64,000 nucleotides of DNA, taken from assembly GCF_000785535.1 (NCBI RefSeq), contig NZ_CP007595.1:3184439-3248438 (forward strand), written 5' to 3'. Below the pieces are notes generated by a model. That model worked only from the letters and a program-made list of their open reading frames with translations. It ran no database searches and was not told where the DNA came from. The stretch is from Arthrobacter sp. PAMC 25486. GTDB taxonomy: Bacteria > Actinomycetota > Actinomycetes > Actinomycetales > Micrococcaceae. Of the stretch, positions 7,585 to 16,329 are shown piece by piece; the first letter of the stretch is position 1, and each line of letters begins with the position of its first letter. The translations under genes were made by a program, and so were the position numbers.

Positions 7585-8796
7585 ATGTCATCCATTGCCA
7601 GCTCAGGGCCAGCGGCCGTCCCGACAAGCATAGTCTGCGATGCGGCCATGTCTGCGTACAATTTCGGCCCCAACCATCCCATGTCGCCCAAGCGTCTGGA
7701 CCTCACCGCCACCTTGGCCCGCGAGCTGGGAATCTTTGAGCTGCCCCAGGTGGATGTGGTGGAGTCCTATGTGGCCTCCGACGATGAACTAGCCAGCGTG
7801 CACACACGCGAGTACATCGCCGCGGTCCGCAGGGTCGGCGCGGATCCCACGCTCAGCGATCCCGATCGCGGGCTCGGAACGGAGGACGACCCCGTCTTTG
7901 CCGGCATCCACGAGGCCAGCGCCCGGCTCGCCGGCGGTTCCCTGGTTGCTGCGAACGCCCTCATCAGCGGCGCCGTGCCGCGGGCAGTGAACTTTGGCGG
8001 CGGCATGCACCACGCCTTCGCCGACAAGGCCAGCGGCTTCTGCATCTACAACGACGCCGCCCTGTCCATCCAGAAACTCCTCGATTCCGGTGTCTCCAGG
8101 GTCGCCTACATTGACATTGATGCGCACCACGGCGACGGCACCGAACGAATCTTTTGGGACGACCCCCGGGTGCTGACCATCTCCCTGCACGAAACAGGGG
8201 TGACACTCTTCCCCGGCACAGGGTTCGCCAACGACATCGGCGGACCGGCCGCAATAGGCTCCGCTGTCAACGTTGCACTCCCGGCCGGCACCTCAGACGC
8301 CGGTTGGCTCAGGGCCTTTCACGCCGTCGTGCCGCAACTGGTGGAAGCCTTCGAGCCGGACGTCATTGTCAGCCAGCACGGCTGCGACTCGCACCTCGAC
8401 GACGAGCTGACGCACCTGAACACGTCGGTGGACGGGCAGCGGGAGGCGGCGCTGAGCATTGCGGCGTTGGCGGACAAGGTGTGCGGCGGGCGATGGATTG
8501 CCACGGGCGGCGGCGGATACAACATTGTCTCCGTGGTGCCGCGCGTGTGGAGCCACCTCATGGCGATCGTGGCGGGGCGGCCGGTTCCACTACGCACCGC
8601 CGTCCCGGAGACGTGGCGGGACTATGTGGCGGAGAAGTACGGCATGGTGGCTCCGCTGCTCATGGGTGAGGACGCGGATACGTGGTGGCGGTCGTGGGAG
8701 GTGGGGTACAACCCGTCGGACGCGCTGGACCGGACGGTCATGGCCACGCGTAAAGCCGTTTTCCCGCTGTACGGGCTGGACCCCTGGTTCGACTGA
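7585..8796 (+). CDS. acuC: Acetoin utilization protein AcuC / class I histone-deacetylase-fold hydrolase
   Basis: A 403-residue deacetylase-fold protein. Key motifs are the catalytic histidine pair in GGGMHHAF (about residues 136-143), the metal ligands in YIDIDAHHGDG (about 173-183), the QHGCDSH segment (about 263-269) and GGGGYN (about 306-311). In Bacillus, AcuC deacetylates acetyl-CoA synthetase; in actinobacteria the physiological substrate is usually not known. The conserved part begins at about residue 14 (TSIVCDAAMSAYNFGPNHPMSP). The ATG at 7585 is used; upstream in-frame codons exist and the promoter region is shared with the divergent potassium-channel gene. No acuA or acetyl-CoA synthetase gene is in the window. 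Confidence 0.88.
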   Translation: MSSIASSGPAAVPTSIVCDAAMSAYNFGPNHPMSPKRLDLTATLARELGIFELPQVDVVESYVASDDELASVHTREYIAAVRRVGADPTLSDPDRGLGTEDDPVFAGIHEASARLAGGSLVAANALISGAVPRAVNFGGGMHHAFADKASGFCIYNDAALSIQKLLDSGVSRVAYIDIDAHHGDGTERIFWDDPRVLTISLHETGVTLFPGTGFANDIGGPAAIGSAVNVALPAGTSDAGWLRAFHAVVPQLVEAFEPDVIVSQHGCDSHLDDELTHLNTSVDGQREAALSIAALADKVCGGRWIATGGGGYNIVSVVPRVWSHLMAIVAGRPVPLRTAVPETWRDYVAEKYGMVAPLLMGEDADTWWRSWEVGYNPSDALDRTVMATRKAVFPLYGLDPWFD

Positions 8797-8960
8797 CCGC
8801 AATCGCGGGGTAAAGGAACTGCCGAGGGGCCCTATGCGAGCTTGCGAGCAGTGGGAGGCAGCGAGCGGGGAGGCCGCCTTTGGCGCGAAGGTGACCTCCC
8901 GCCGTCGTACTTTGGGTGTCTCAAGATGCTGTGAAGGGCATATGTCGTTAGGGTAGTGGA

Positions 8961-9707
8961 ATGGTTGTTGAAAAAGTCTTCGCGGTAATTGCCGAAAGTA
9001 CCCGCAGGGACATCCTTGAGGCGTTGGCCCAGGAAAGCAAAGCCGTGGGCCAGCTGGTGGATGAACTGGGGGTTTCACAGCCAACAGTGTCCAAGCACCT
9101 GCGCGTTCTGCGCGAGGCAGGTGTGGTGACCATGCGTGCCCAGGGACAGAAGCGCTTCTACGGGATCAATACAGAACCGCTTGCCATGGTAGCCACGTGG
9201 CTGGAGTCGTTGGGGGCTGGCATCGACGGGGATGGGGCCGTTGCTGGATCTGTCGCCGCTGCGGGCGCGGCCGCCAAGAAGCTGGGCGCCGCAAAGGCCG
9301 CCCCGGCCGATGTTTCCGGTGCTGTTGGCGGCGCTGGCGCCGTAAAAACACGGCAGACCAACCCCGAGCCCAAGGTTGCGCAGGTGCCGGCCAAAACAGC
9401 CGAGGCTGCTGCAGCCGTGACTACGGTTGTCACGCCCAAGCGCGAATCGGTTCCCGCCGCTGCGCCGGTGCCGGTCTCTGTCGGGGCGGTACCCCCCGGA
9501 ACCATGGCCGTATCCAGTGCAGCTAAGCCAGCCCAGAGTGCACCCGCTCGTCCAGCCGCAACACCGGTGGTGCGCGCGGCGCAGCCCAACCAGTCCGTTG
9601 GCGTTGACAACGACGGCGGAGTCCCGCGTCAGCTGGGTAGAAGTGTGGGGCGCGCGGCCAAGAAGGGCGCCGACCTTCTGGCAACATTTAAGCGACGAAA
9701 AGACTAA
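8961..9707 (+). CDS. ArsR-family winged-helix regulator with long Ala/Pro-rich tail
   Basis: A 248-residue protein. The first 85 or so residues form an ArsR-type winged helix (STRRDILEALAQ, then VGQLVDELGVSQPTVSKHLRVLREAGVV), and RFYGINTEPLAMVATWLESL follows as in many actinobacterial family members. The rest, roughly residues 90-220, is low-complexity Ala/Val/Pro sequence. The extreme C-terminus (about 222-248) is basic and ordered-looking, RQLGRSVGRAAKKGADLL and so on. No metal-binding cysteine pair is seen, so it is not an obvious metal sensor. DNA binding is well supported; the ligand and targets are unknown. It stands alone between acuC and gdhA. Confidence 0.8.
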   Translation: MVVEKVFAVIAESTRRDILEALAQESKAVGQLVDELGVSQPTVSKHLRVLREAGVVTMRAQGQKRFYGINTEPLAMVATWLESLGAGIDGDGAVAGSVAAAGAAAKKLGAAKAAPADVSGAVGGAGAVKTRQTNPEPKVAQVPAKTAEAAAAVTTVVTPKRESVPAAAPVPVSVGAVPPGTMAVSSAAKPAQSAPARPAATPVVRAAQPNQSVGVDNDGGVPRQLGRSVGRAAKKGADLLATFKRRKD

Positions 9708-9820
9708 AGCGAGGTGCCTCACGCGGTCTGCTCCGCCTCGATATGCGAGTTCCTGCATATTGTTTCGTTCCGTGAGAAAAATTAGTCTAAGTGACTGGGT
9801 GACTGGAAAATTGCCAGTGA

Positions 9821-11209
<1,389 letters not shown>

Positions 11210-11242
11210 CGCCCCACGCCAACTTCACAGCGAGCCCCAAGC

Positions 11243-11289
11243 AGCGGGGCGGGATGAGTTAATGCATCAGTGACGCGTCCCGCCCCGCT
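11243..11289 (+). terminator. Terminator of gdhA
   Basis: A perfect 12-bp GC-rich inverted repeat (11243-11254 with 11278-11289, arm AGCGGGGCGGGA) begins 34 bases after the gdhA stop. The loop is about 23 bases and a short T-containing stretch follows. Confidence 0.65.
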
Positions 11290-11773
11290 TTGCGTGTTCT
11301 TCACGGGCAGCCGTTGGCAGTGATCGAGCTGAGTTCGCTTCCCCAAGCCGGAAAAGGTTCGTCGACGGCGCAGCAGGCACAGACACCCTTGGATCGGTTT
11401 CAGGCTGCGGCAATCGATGTATCCAGTATCAAGGCCAGGAACCTTGAGGCGCCCCCTGACAACAAGAATGCACCTTGGAACCCGCATGGGCGCCAAGGTG
11501 CATTCTTGTGGTAATTCGTGGTGCTGATCACGACTTATGCGTGTGTGAGTTCCTTGTCATCGGCTCGATGGCTGTAGCGATGGGTATCAATTTCTTGGGG
11601 CCAACCATTGGTGAGACACTTCGGACCCCAGGCGTGCTTTCCCCTTGGAGTCGAGTGCGTACATTCAATGTCAGTAACCCACGCCGCAGACGATCCACAC
11701 GGCGGATCTCACCGTGAAAAGACTAAGTTCGGCAGCTCTCTGTCCGCGGTGCAGCCACCCCAGTGTTGCGGCT
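11290..11773. other. Gene-free stretch with a 17-bp palindrome
   Basis: About 480 bases without a credible gene. The only clear structure is a perfect 17-bp inverted repeat with a 14-base loop at 11462-11478 and 11493-11509 (arm ACAAGAATGCACCTTGG). The remaining sequence has no start with a ribosome-binding site leading into a recognisable protein. It marks the boundary between the housekeeping region and the rhamnoside island. Confidence 0.6.
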
Positions 11774-13075
11774 TTACATAGTTGCTGGGTTAGTATCCTT
11801 GGTTGGAATGCGGGACAACACCTCGTCGAGGGTGATCCGCTCAGCGTAACTGCGTCCCAACAGGACTACGGTGGCGGACGTCCAGCCGTGCAAGGTGATG
11901 GTGCCGTAGCGACTGTTGGGCAGGGCCAGTCCACCGTCCACCACGTTGTACTTCTCGTACAGCTCACCTGTTTGATCGAAGTTACGCAGAATGGTTTGCA
12001 ACAGTCGTCCCGAGACCTCTTGCGATGCCTCCGTGAGCCCGTACCTGTCCAATCCCCAGCACGCGATGATGTGAAGGGGTGGCCAGCCGGCCGGAAATGT
12101 CCACTGCAGGTCCTCGTAAGCCAGGGTGAAGTTCTCCGCATCTGGTAGCGACGCCTCGGTGGTTGCTAGGCCATGCGGTTCTAGGAGGGCGTCCAGACCC
12201 TGCGCCATACGATGCGCCTGATCGTCCGTGGCGACGCCGGCCCACAGCGCCCAGTAGCTCGTGGCACCAAGTACGGAAACATGCCGCTCGGACACGAAGT
12301 TGTAATCCATGAATTGTCCGCGTTTCTCACTCCAGCAATAACGCCGGATAAGTTCAGCGCGCTGCTCGGCCTGAGCCTCCCACTCGACTGCGCTCTCTTC
12401 CTGCCCCAGATCGCGGGCGAAACCTGCCAGCAGCCGGGCATAGACCACCAAGGAGCAGTTGGTCGGCACTGGATTGGTCTGGGTGACATCGCCATCGAAC
12501 TGGGTAGTCCAATCCAATCCCGTCTCGGCCTCGGCCGCCAGCCGGGGATCCAACGTGGGGTCGCCCAAATCGCGGTTCGTTACCAGACCCGTCGGCGTGC
12601 TGTGATGCTCGGCCAGCCAGTATTCGCTGTACTCGCGGACCAGTAGAGGGTAGGCGCGCGCTAGCAGTTCCCGATCGCCGGTCAGGTCAACGTAACGTCG
12701 AATGCTGTCGGGGAAGAGCGGAATCTGGGAGCGGGTTTGCAAGGCAACTTCATTGCCGTTGGGCATATAGCCGAAGCGCTCGACCATGTACAAATAGTTT
12801 TCAATGGCATTTTTGACGAGCGTGAACTCGCCATGGACCAGCAAGGCGAGATTGGAAAAGTAGGCATCCCAATTGAACATGGTGGTGTACCAGTGCGGTG
12901 ATGTGGGTGCTGCGCCGGCCGCATAAGGCCAGGGCATGGGGATGGACTCCACTGCCGCGCGGCGCGGATCATTGGCGTCCACCACGTCTGTGGACCACCA
13001 GTTGCGGATGACCTGATCCAACTTGGCGAGACCGGAAGTCACAAGCTCACTCTCCCACTTATTTACACGTTTCAT
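11774..13075 (-). CDS. Trehalase-family glycoside hydrolase (GH37/GH63-like (alpha/alpha)6 barrel)
   Basis: A 433-residue protein resembling trehalase-fold glycosidases. Counterparts of the trehalase signatures are visible: TTMFNWDAYFSNLAL (about residues 65-79) for the first and QWTFPAGWPPLHI (about 329-341) for the second. There is no signal peptide, so it acts in the cytoplasm. True alpha,alpha-trehalase activity is not assured: the family also includes enzymes for other alpha-glycosides, and the location beside rhamnosidases and a sugar importer suggests an imported rhamnose-containing oligosaccharide. The ATG at 13075 has GAAGGG upstream and fits the conserved start. A LacI-type palindrome lies 42 bases upstream of the start. 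Confidence 0.75.
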   Translation of the reverse strand: MKRVNKWESELVTSGLAKLDQVIRNWWSTDVVDANDPRRAAVESIPMPWPYAAGAAPTSPHWYTTMFNWDAYFSNLALLVHGEFTLVKNAIENYLYMVERFGYMPNGNEVALQTRSQIPLFPDSIRRYVDLTGDRELLARAYPLLVREYSEYWLAEHHSTPTGLVTNRDLGDPTLDPRLAAEAETGLDWTTQFDGDVTQTNPVPTNCSLVVYARLLAGFARDLGQEESAVEWEAQAEQRAELIRRYCWSEKRGQFMDYNFVSERHVSVLGATSYWALWAGVATDDQAHRMAQGLDALLEPHGLATTEASLPDAENFTLAYEDLQWTFPAGWPPLHIIACWGLDRYGLTEASQEVSGRLLQTILRNFDQTGELYEKYNVVDGGLALPNSRYGTITLHGWTSATVVLLGRSYAERITLDEVLSRIPTKDTNPATM

Positions 13076-13116
13076 TATTGACAGCCCTTCATTCTCATGC
13101 AAAAATTATCCTGAAA

Positions 13117-13128
13117 TGAAACGTATCA
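13117..13128. promoter_or_regulatory. LacI-type operator between the trehalase-like and binding-protein genes
   Basis: TGAAACGTATCA is a near-perfect palindrome with the central CG typical of LacI-family operators. A minus-strand TATGAT (13130-13125), a possible -10 box of the trehalase-like gene, overlaps it. Matching palindromes occur before the second rhamnosidase gene and before rhaM. Confidence 0.7.
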
Positions 13129-13225
13129 TATTTCGTATCGGGCATCCAGAGTGGCCAACGTTGAGCTAGAGCGGCTTCTCTCCTTGTCAATTTCGTACCA
13201 ACCTAACGAGTAAGGATGTGACAAA

Positions 13226-14542
13226 GTGGTCACCAGCAACCCCCGCGTTACCAAATTGATTTCCGTAGCCGTGGCACTTGGCCTCACAACGGCCGTCTTG
13301 GCCGGCTGTGGGTCCCCGGGTGGGAGCGAATCAGCCGCAGGACAAGAAGTTGTAATCGGCATGAATCAAGGTCTTATCCCTCAGTTCGAAGACTACATCG
13401 CCGCCTACAATGCAACGGAGCCAGCCGCAAAAGTCAGCCTGAAGCCTGTCCCGGACGGACAGGCTGATTACTTACAGCAACTCGTGACCGAGGGGCTGAG
13501 TGGGAAGCTGCCGGATATCCTGTTTAACTACGATTCCCTTAACCAGACACTGGATTCCAACGAGCTGCTCTTCGACCTCAAGCCTTGGTTGGAAGAGAAG
13601 AAGTCCGGGCTGGACGGCGAAGAATTTGTTCCCGCGTTCTTAGACCAGTACAAGGCCCAGGGGCCCGATGGTCCCATTACCGGAATCCCGGTCAGCGCCG
13701 ATTCCACCATGTTGTTCTACAACAAGTCCATTTTTGAAAAGTACGGGATCAGCGAGCTGCCCACCGAGGACTGGACCTATGCGGACATGTACCGCGTAGC
13801 CGAACAAATTACCAAAGCGTCAGCTGGAGCGACCTGGGGCCTTCGTAGCCCGGGAGCCGCCGGCGGTCTGTTGTTCATTGACTACCCGCTTCTGAAAGCC
13901 AACGGCAGCACCATCTACAACCCGGACTCCGGTGAGTTCGAATTTGCCGACGCTAACGGGCTCAAGGCGTGGAAAACCATGCTGGCTCCCTACGTTGAAG
14001 GGTGGGGTTCTCCTTACCCCACCTCAAATCAGGACACGAACTACTTCTCGGGTGGTCAGGTTGCCATGTCTGTTGATACCCGGCCCACCATCTCCAAGTA
14101 CCGCGAAACCATCACCGATGACTGGGATGTTGTGAATCTGCCGACGGTTGACGGCGAGCCCACAGTTGGCGGCGGTTCTTATGCGCTGTCCATCTCGGAA
14201 AAGTCAAAGAACAAAGAGAGCGCCTGGGAGTTCATGGCCTGGTTCTACTCCAAGGACGGCGGTATGAAGGAAGCCGAACCCAACGGCGTAATCCCCGCCA
14301 CCACCAGCGGACTTGATCATGGCACTTGGCTCCAAGACGCCGCCGCCGTACCGACGAACCTTATTCCCGCAACGCAGTACTCAGTGAAGAATGCAGCACT
14401 TCAGCCGGCCATCCCCAGCGAAGCGCAGACTGAGGTTGTCCCGGCACTGGAAAAGGCAGCTCAGGAAGTGCTCATGGGAGGTAAGTCCATCGAGGTGGCG
14501 TACACCGCCGCCGAAGATGCGCTGAACGCCCTTCTCAAGTAA
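13226..14542 (+). CDS. Sugar ABC transporter substrate-binding lipoprotein
   Basis: A 438-residue extracellular binding protein of the carbohydrate (CUT1-type) ABC importers. The N-terminus has a lipoprotein signal peptide with lipobox LAGC and lipidated Cys at residue 28. The mature part has typical cluster-B features, for example SADSTMLFYNKSIFEKYGI and the hinge segment KSKNKESAWEFMAWFYS. It would capture the sugar outside the cell and deliver it to the two permeases encoded next. The GTG start at 13226 has AAGGA 9 bases upstream. The substrate is inferred to be a rhamnoside or rhamnose oligosaccharide from the neighbouring rhamnosidase. A 12-bp hairpin follows the gene, as is usual when the binding protein is made in excess. 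Confidence 0.92.
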   Translation: MVTSNPRVTKLISVAVALGLTTAVLAGCGSPGGSESAAGQEVVIGMNQGLIPQFEDYIAAYNATEPAAKVSLKPVPDGQADYLQQLVTEGLSGKLPDILFNYDSLNQTLDSNELLFDLKPWLEEKKSGLDGEEFVPAFLDQYKAQGPDGPITGIPVSADSTMLFYNKSIFEKYGISELPTEDWTYADMYRVAEQITKASAGATWGLRSPGAAGGLLFIDYPLLKANGSTIYNPDSGEFEFADANGLKAWKTMLAPYVEGWGSPYPTSNQDTNYFSGGQVAMSVDTRPTISKYRETITDDWDVVNLPTVDGEPTVGGGSYALSISEKSKNKESAWEFMAWFYSKDGGMKEAEPNGVIPATTSGLDHGTWLQDAAAVPTNLIPATQYSVKNAALQPAIPSEAQTEVVPALEKAAQEVLMGGKSIEVAYTAAEDALNALLK

Positions 14543-14572
14543 GACCTCAGGAACTAAGAGATCAGGAGATGT

Positions 14573-14607
14573 GCGGGCCACCGCCAGAATCACCAGCGGT
14601 GGCCCGC
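14573..14607 (+). terminator. Intra-operon hairpin between binding protein and permease
   Basis: A perfect 12-bp inverted repeat (14573-14584 with 14596-14607, arm GCGGGCCACCGC) lies between the binding-protein gene and the first permease. It probably stabilises or partly terminates the upstream message, giving more binding protein than permease. It also argues against the GTG at 14571 as permease start. Confidence 0.65.
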
Positions 14608-14615
14608 GCCCCATC

Positions 14616-15500
14616 ATGAAAATCCGTAGTAGATACAGCAAGCGCGACGCCGGCGCTGCCTGGGTGTTTATGACACCCGCGCTCATCTTGTTCGCCCTCT
14701 TCATCCTCATCCCCACCGTGGCCGGAATCGTTCTGAGCTTCTTTGATTGGAACTTCTTCTCAGAACCCAGTTTTGTTGGTCTAGTGAACTACGAACGATT
14801 GTTCGCGGACCCAGAGGCATGGCAATCTCTTGGCGTCACGTTGCTCTTTGTGGCATTGGGTGTTGTTCCGACCGTGCTGCTCGGATTCATGCTGGCAGTT
14901 TTGCTGAACGCCAACATGCCAGGCATCGGCGTAGCCCGGCTGCTCTACTTCGTCCCGGTGGTGCTCTCGGTTGCTGTTTCCGCCGTCCTCTGGGTTTTCC
15001 TCTACGACCCCCGCCAAGGACCTGTGGCCACCGCTCTGCGCACCATTGGTATTGACGCCCCCAACTTCTTGCAAGACCGGGCCACCGCCCTGCCGTCCCT
15101 GGTGGTCATGATGATTTGGCTGGCGTTGCCCATCGTCATCATTTTGTACATGTCGGCACTCCAGCGGGTGCCGGATGACATTTACGCCGCCGCAGCCCTT
15201 GACGGCGCCGGTCCCTGGCGCACCCTGTGGTCCATGACCTGGCCCAATGTGTTGCCCACAACCTTGATCGTTGCTGTCTTGCAGGTCATCAACTTTGTTT
15301 CCAGTTCCCTCGATGTTGCCCTGATCATGACCGATGGCGGACCTCTGGACGCCACGCGTTCCTTGGGGCTGTACGCCTACCAGGAAGCGTTCAAACACCA
15401 GAATGTTGGCTACGCGAGCACCCTGTCCTTGCTGCAAATGGTCGTCATTGTTGCGATCGTGGTTCTCGGGCGCCTCGTCACAAATAGGAGTTCCAAGTGA
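14616..15500 (+). CDS. Sugar ABC transporter permease (MalF/UgpA type)
   Basis: A membrane protein of about 294 residues with six predicted helices. The first is WVFMTPALILFALFILIPTV. The ATPase-contacting EAA-type loop is visible as AAALDGAGPWRTLWSMTWPNVLP (about residues 190-212). It forms half of the transmembrane channel of a CUT1-type sugar importer. The start is uncertain: the ATG at 14616 gives a canonical N-terminus, while a GTG at 14571 sits inside the upstream hairpin. Its stop overlaps the GTG of the second permease. No ATPase gene is in the cluster, so a shared MsmK/UgpC-like ATPase elsewhere is expected. Confidence 0.9.
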   Translation: MKIRSRYSKRDAGAAWVFMTPALILFALFILIPTVAGIVLSFFDWNFFSEPSFVGLVNYERLFADPEAWQSLGVTLLFVALGVVPTVLLGFMLAVLLNANMPGIGVARLLYFVPVVLSVAVSAVLWVFLYDPRQGPVATALRTIGIDAPNFLQDRATALPSLVVMMIWLALPIVIILYMSALQRVPDDIYAAAALDGAGPWRTLWSMTWPNVLPTTLIVAVLQVINFVSSSLDVALIMTDGGPLDATRSLGLYAYQEAFKHQNVGYASTLSLLQMVVIVAIVVLGRLVTNRSSK

Positions 15501-16324
15501 AAATCCAGCGCAAACTTCGGCTCGGACGCTGGACCAGTGTCATCGTTTGTGGCCTCATCATGGCACTTCCGCTCATGTACCTACTCTCGGGTTCACTCAT
15601 GAGCTTTCAAGATATCGTGCAATACCCGCCGCGGCTTCTGCCCTCTGTTCCACAGTGGGCGAATTTCTCTGCAGCCTTTGAATATCTGACCTTTAGAACA
15701 GTCGCCAACACGTTCATCTTTGTGATCGGCGTGCTGACCATTCAGCTGGCCATCTGCCTCCCGGCCGGCTTTGCATTGTCTAAAATCCCGTTCCGGTGGA
15801 CCGCGATCATGCTGGGACTGTTCATCGTTCCCATGTTCATGCCCACAAATCTGATTCTGATACCCACCTACGTCGTCACGCTCAAGCTGGGCCTGGTTGG
15901 CTCTTTCTGGGGACTCATTCTGCCCGTAGCCGGCCAAGCGTCCCTTGGCGTGTTGCTCTTCCGGCAATTCTTTGCTGGGCTGCCGCAAGGCCTCATCGAG
16001 GCAGCACGTATTGATGGGGCCAATTGGTTCCAAACCTTCAGCAGGATTGCACTGCCGCTCGCCAAACCCATCATCGCCTCGTACTCCGTAGTCACCTTCC
16101 TGACGGCCTGGAATCTGTACATTTGGCCGCTCGTGGCCGCGCCCGGTCCCGAAACCCGGGTCCTCACCCTAGCGCTGGCGCCGCTGGCCGGAAGTCAGTT
16201 CTCCTCCATCTCTCCGGCCATTGGCTTCGCCGCGGCCGTGATTGCCATGGTGCCGGTGCTCATTGTCTTCATTGTGTTTCAGAAATGGTTCACCAAGGGC
16301 GTTGCCGGATCGGGACTTGAGTAA
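15497..16324 (+). CDS. Sugar ABC transporter permease (MalG/UgpE type)
   Basis: A 275-residue permease with six predicted helices and the EAA-type loop IEAARIDGANWFQTFSRIALPLAKP (about residues 167-191). It pairs with the preceding permease. The GTG start overlaps the previous stop (GTGA), so the two are translationally coupled. The rhamnosidase gene begins 5 bases after its stop, which places transport and hydrolysis in the same operon and is the main reason to propose a rhamnoside substrate. Confidence 0.92.
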   Translation: MKIQRKLRLGRWTSVIVCGLIMALPLMYLLSGSLMSFQDIVQYPPRLLPSVPQWANFSAAFEYLTFRTVANTFIFVIGVLTIQLAICLPAGFALSKIPFRWTAIMLGLFIVPMFMPTNLILIPTYVVTLKLGLVGSFWGLILPVAGQASLGVLLFRQFFAGLPQGLIEAARIDGANWFQTFSRIALPLAKPIIASYSVVTFLTAWNLYIWPLVAAPGPETRVLTLALAPLAGSQFSSISPAIGFAAAVIAMVPVLIVFIVFQKWFTKGVAGSGLE

Positions 16325-16329
16325 ACACA

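Noticed and set aside
14571..14615. GTG at 14571 as start of the first permease
   Set aside because: The ribosome-binding site would be only 2 bases away, and the added residues are encoded by a perfect hairpin. The ATG at 14616 is better placed, though not certain.
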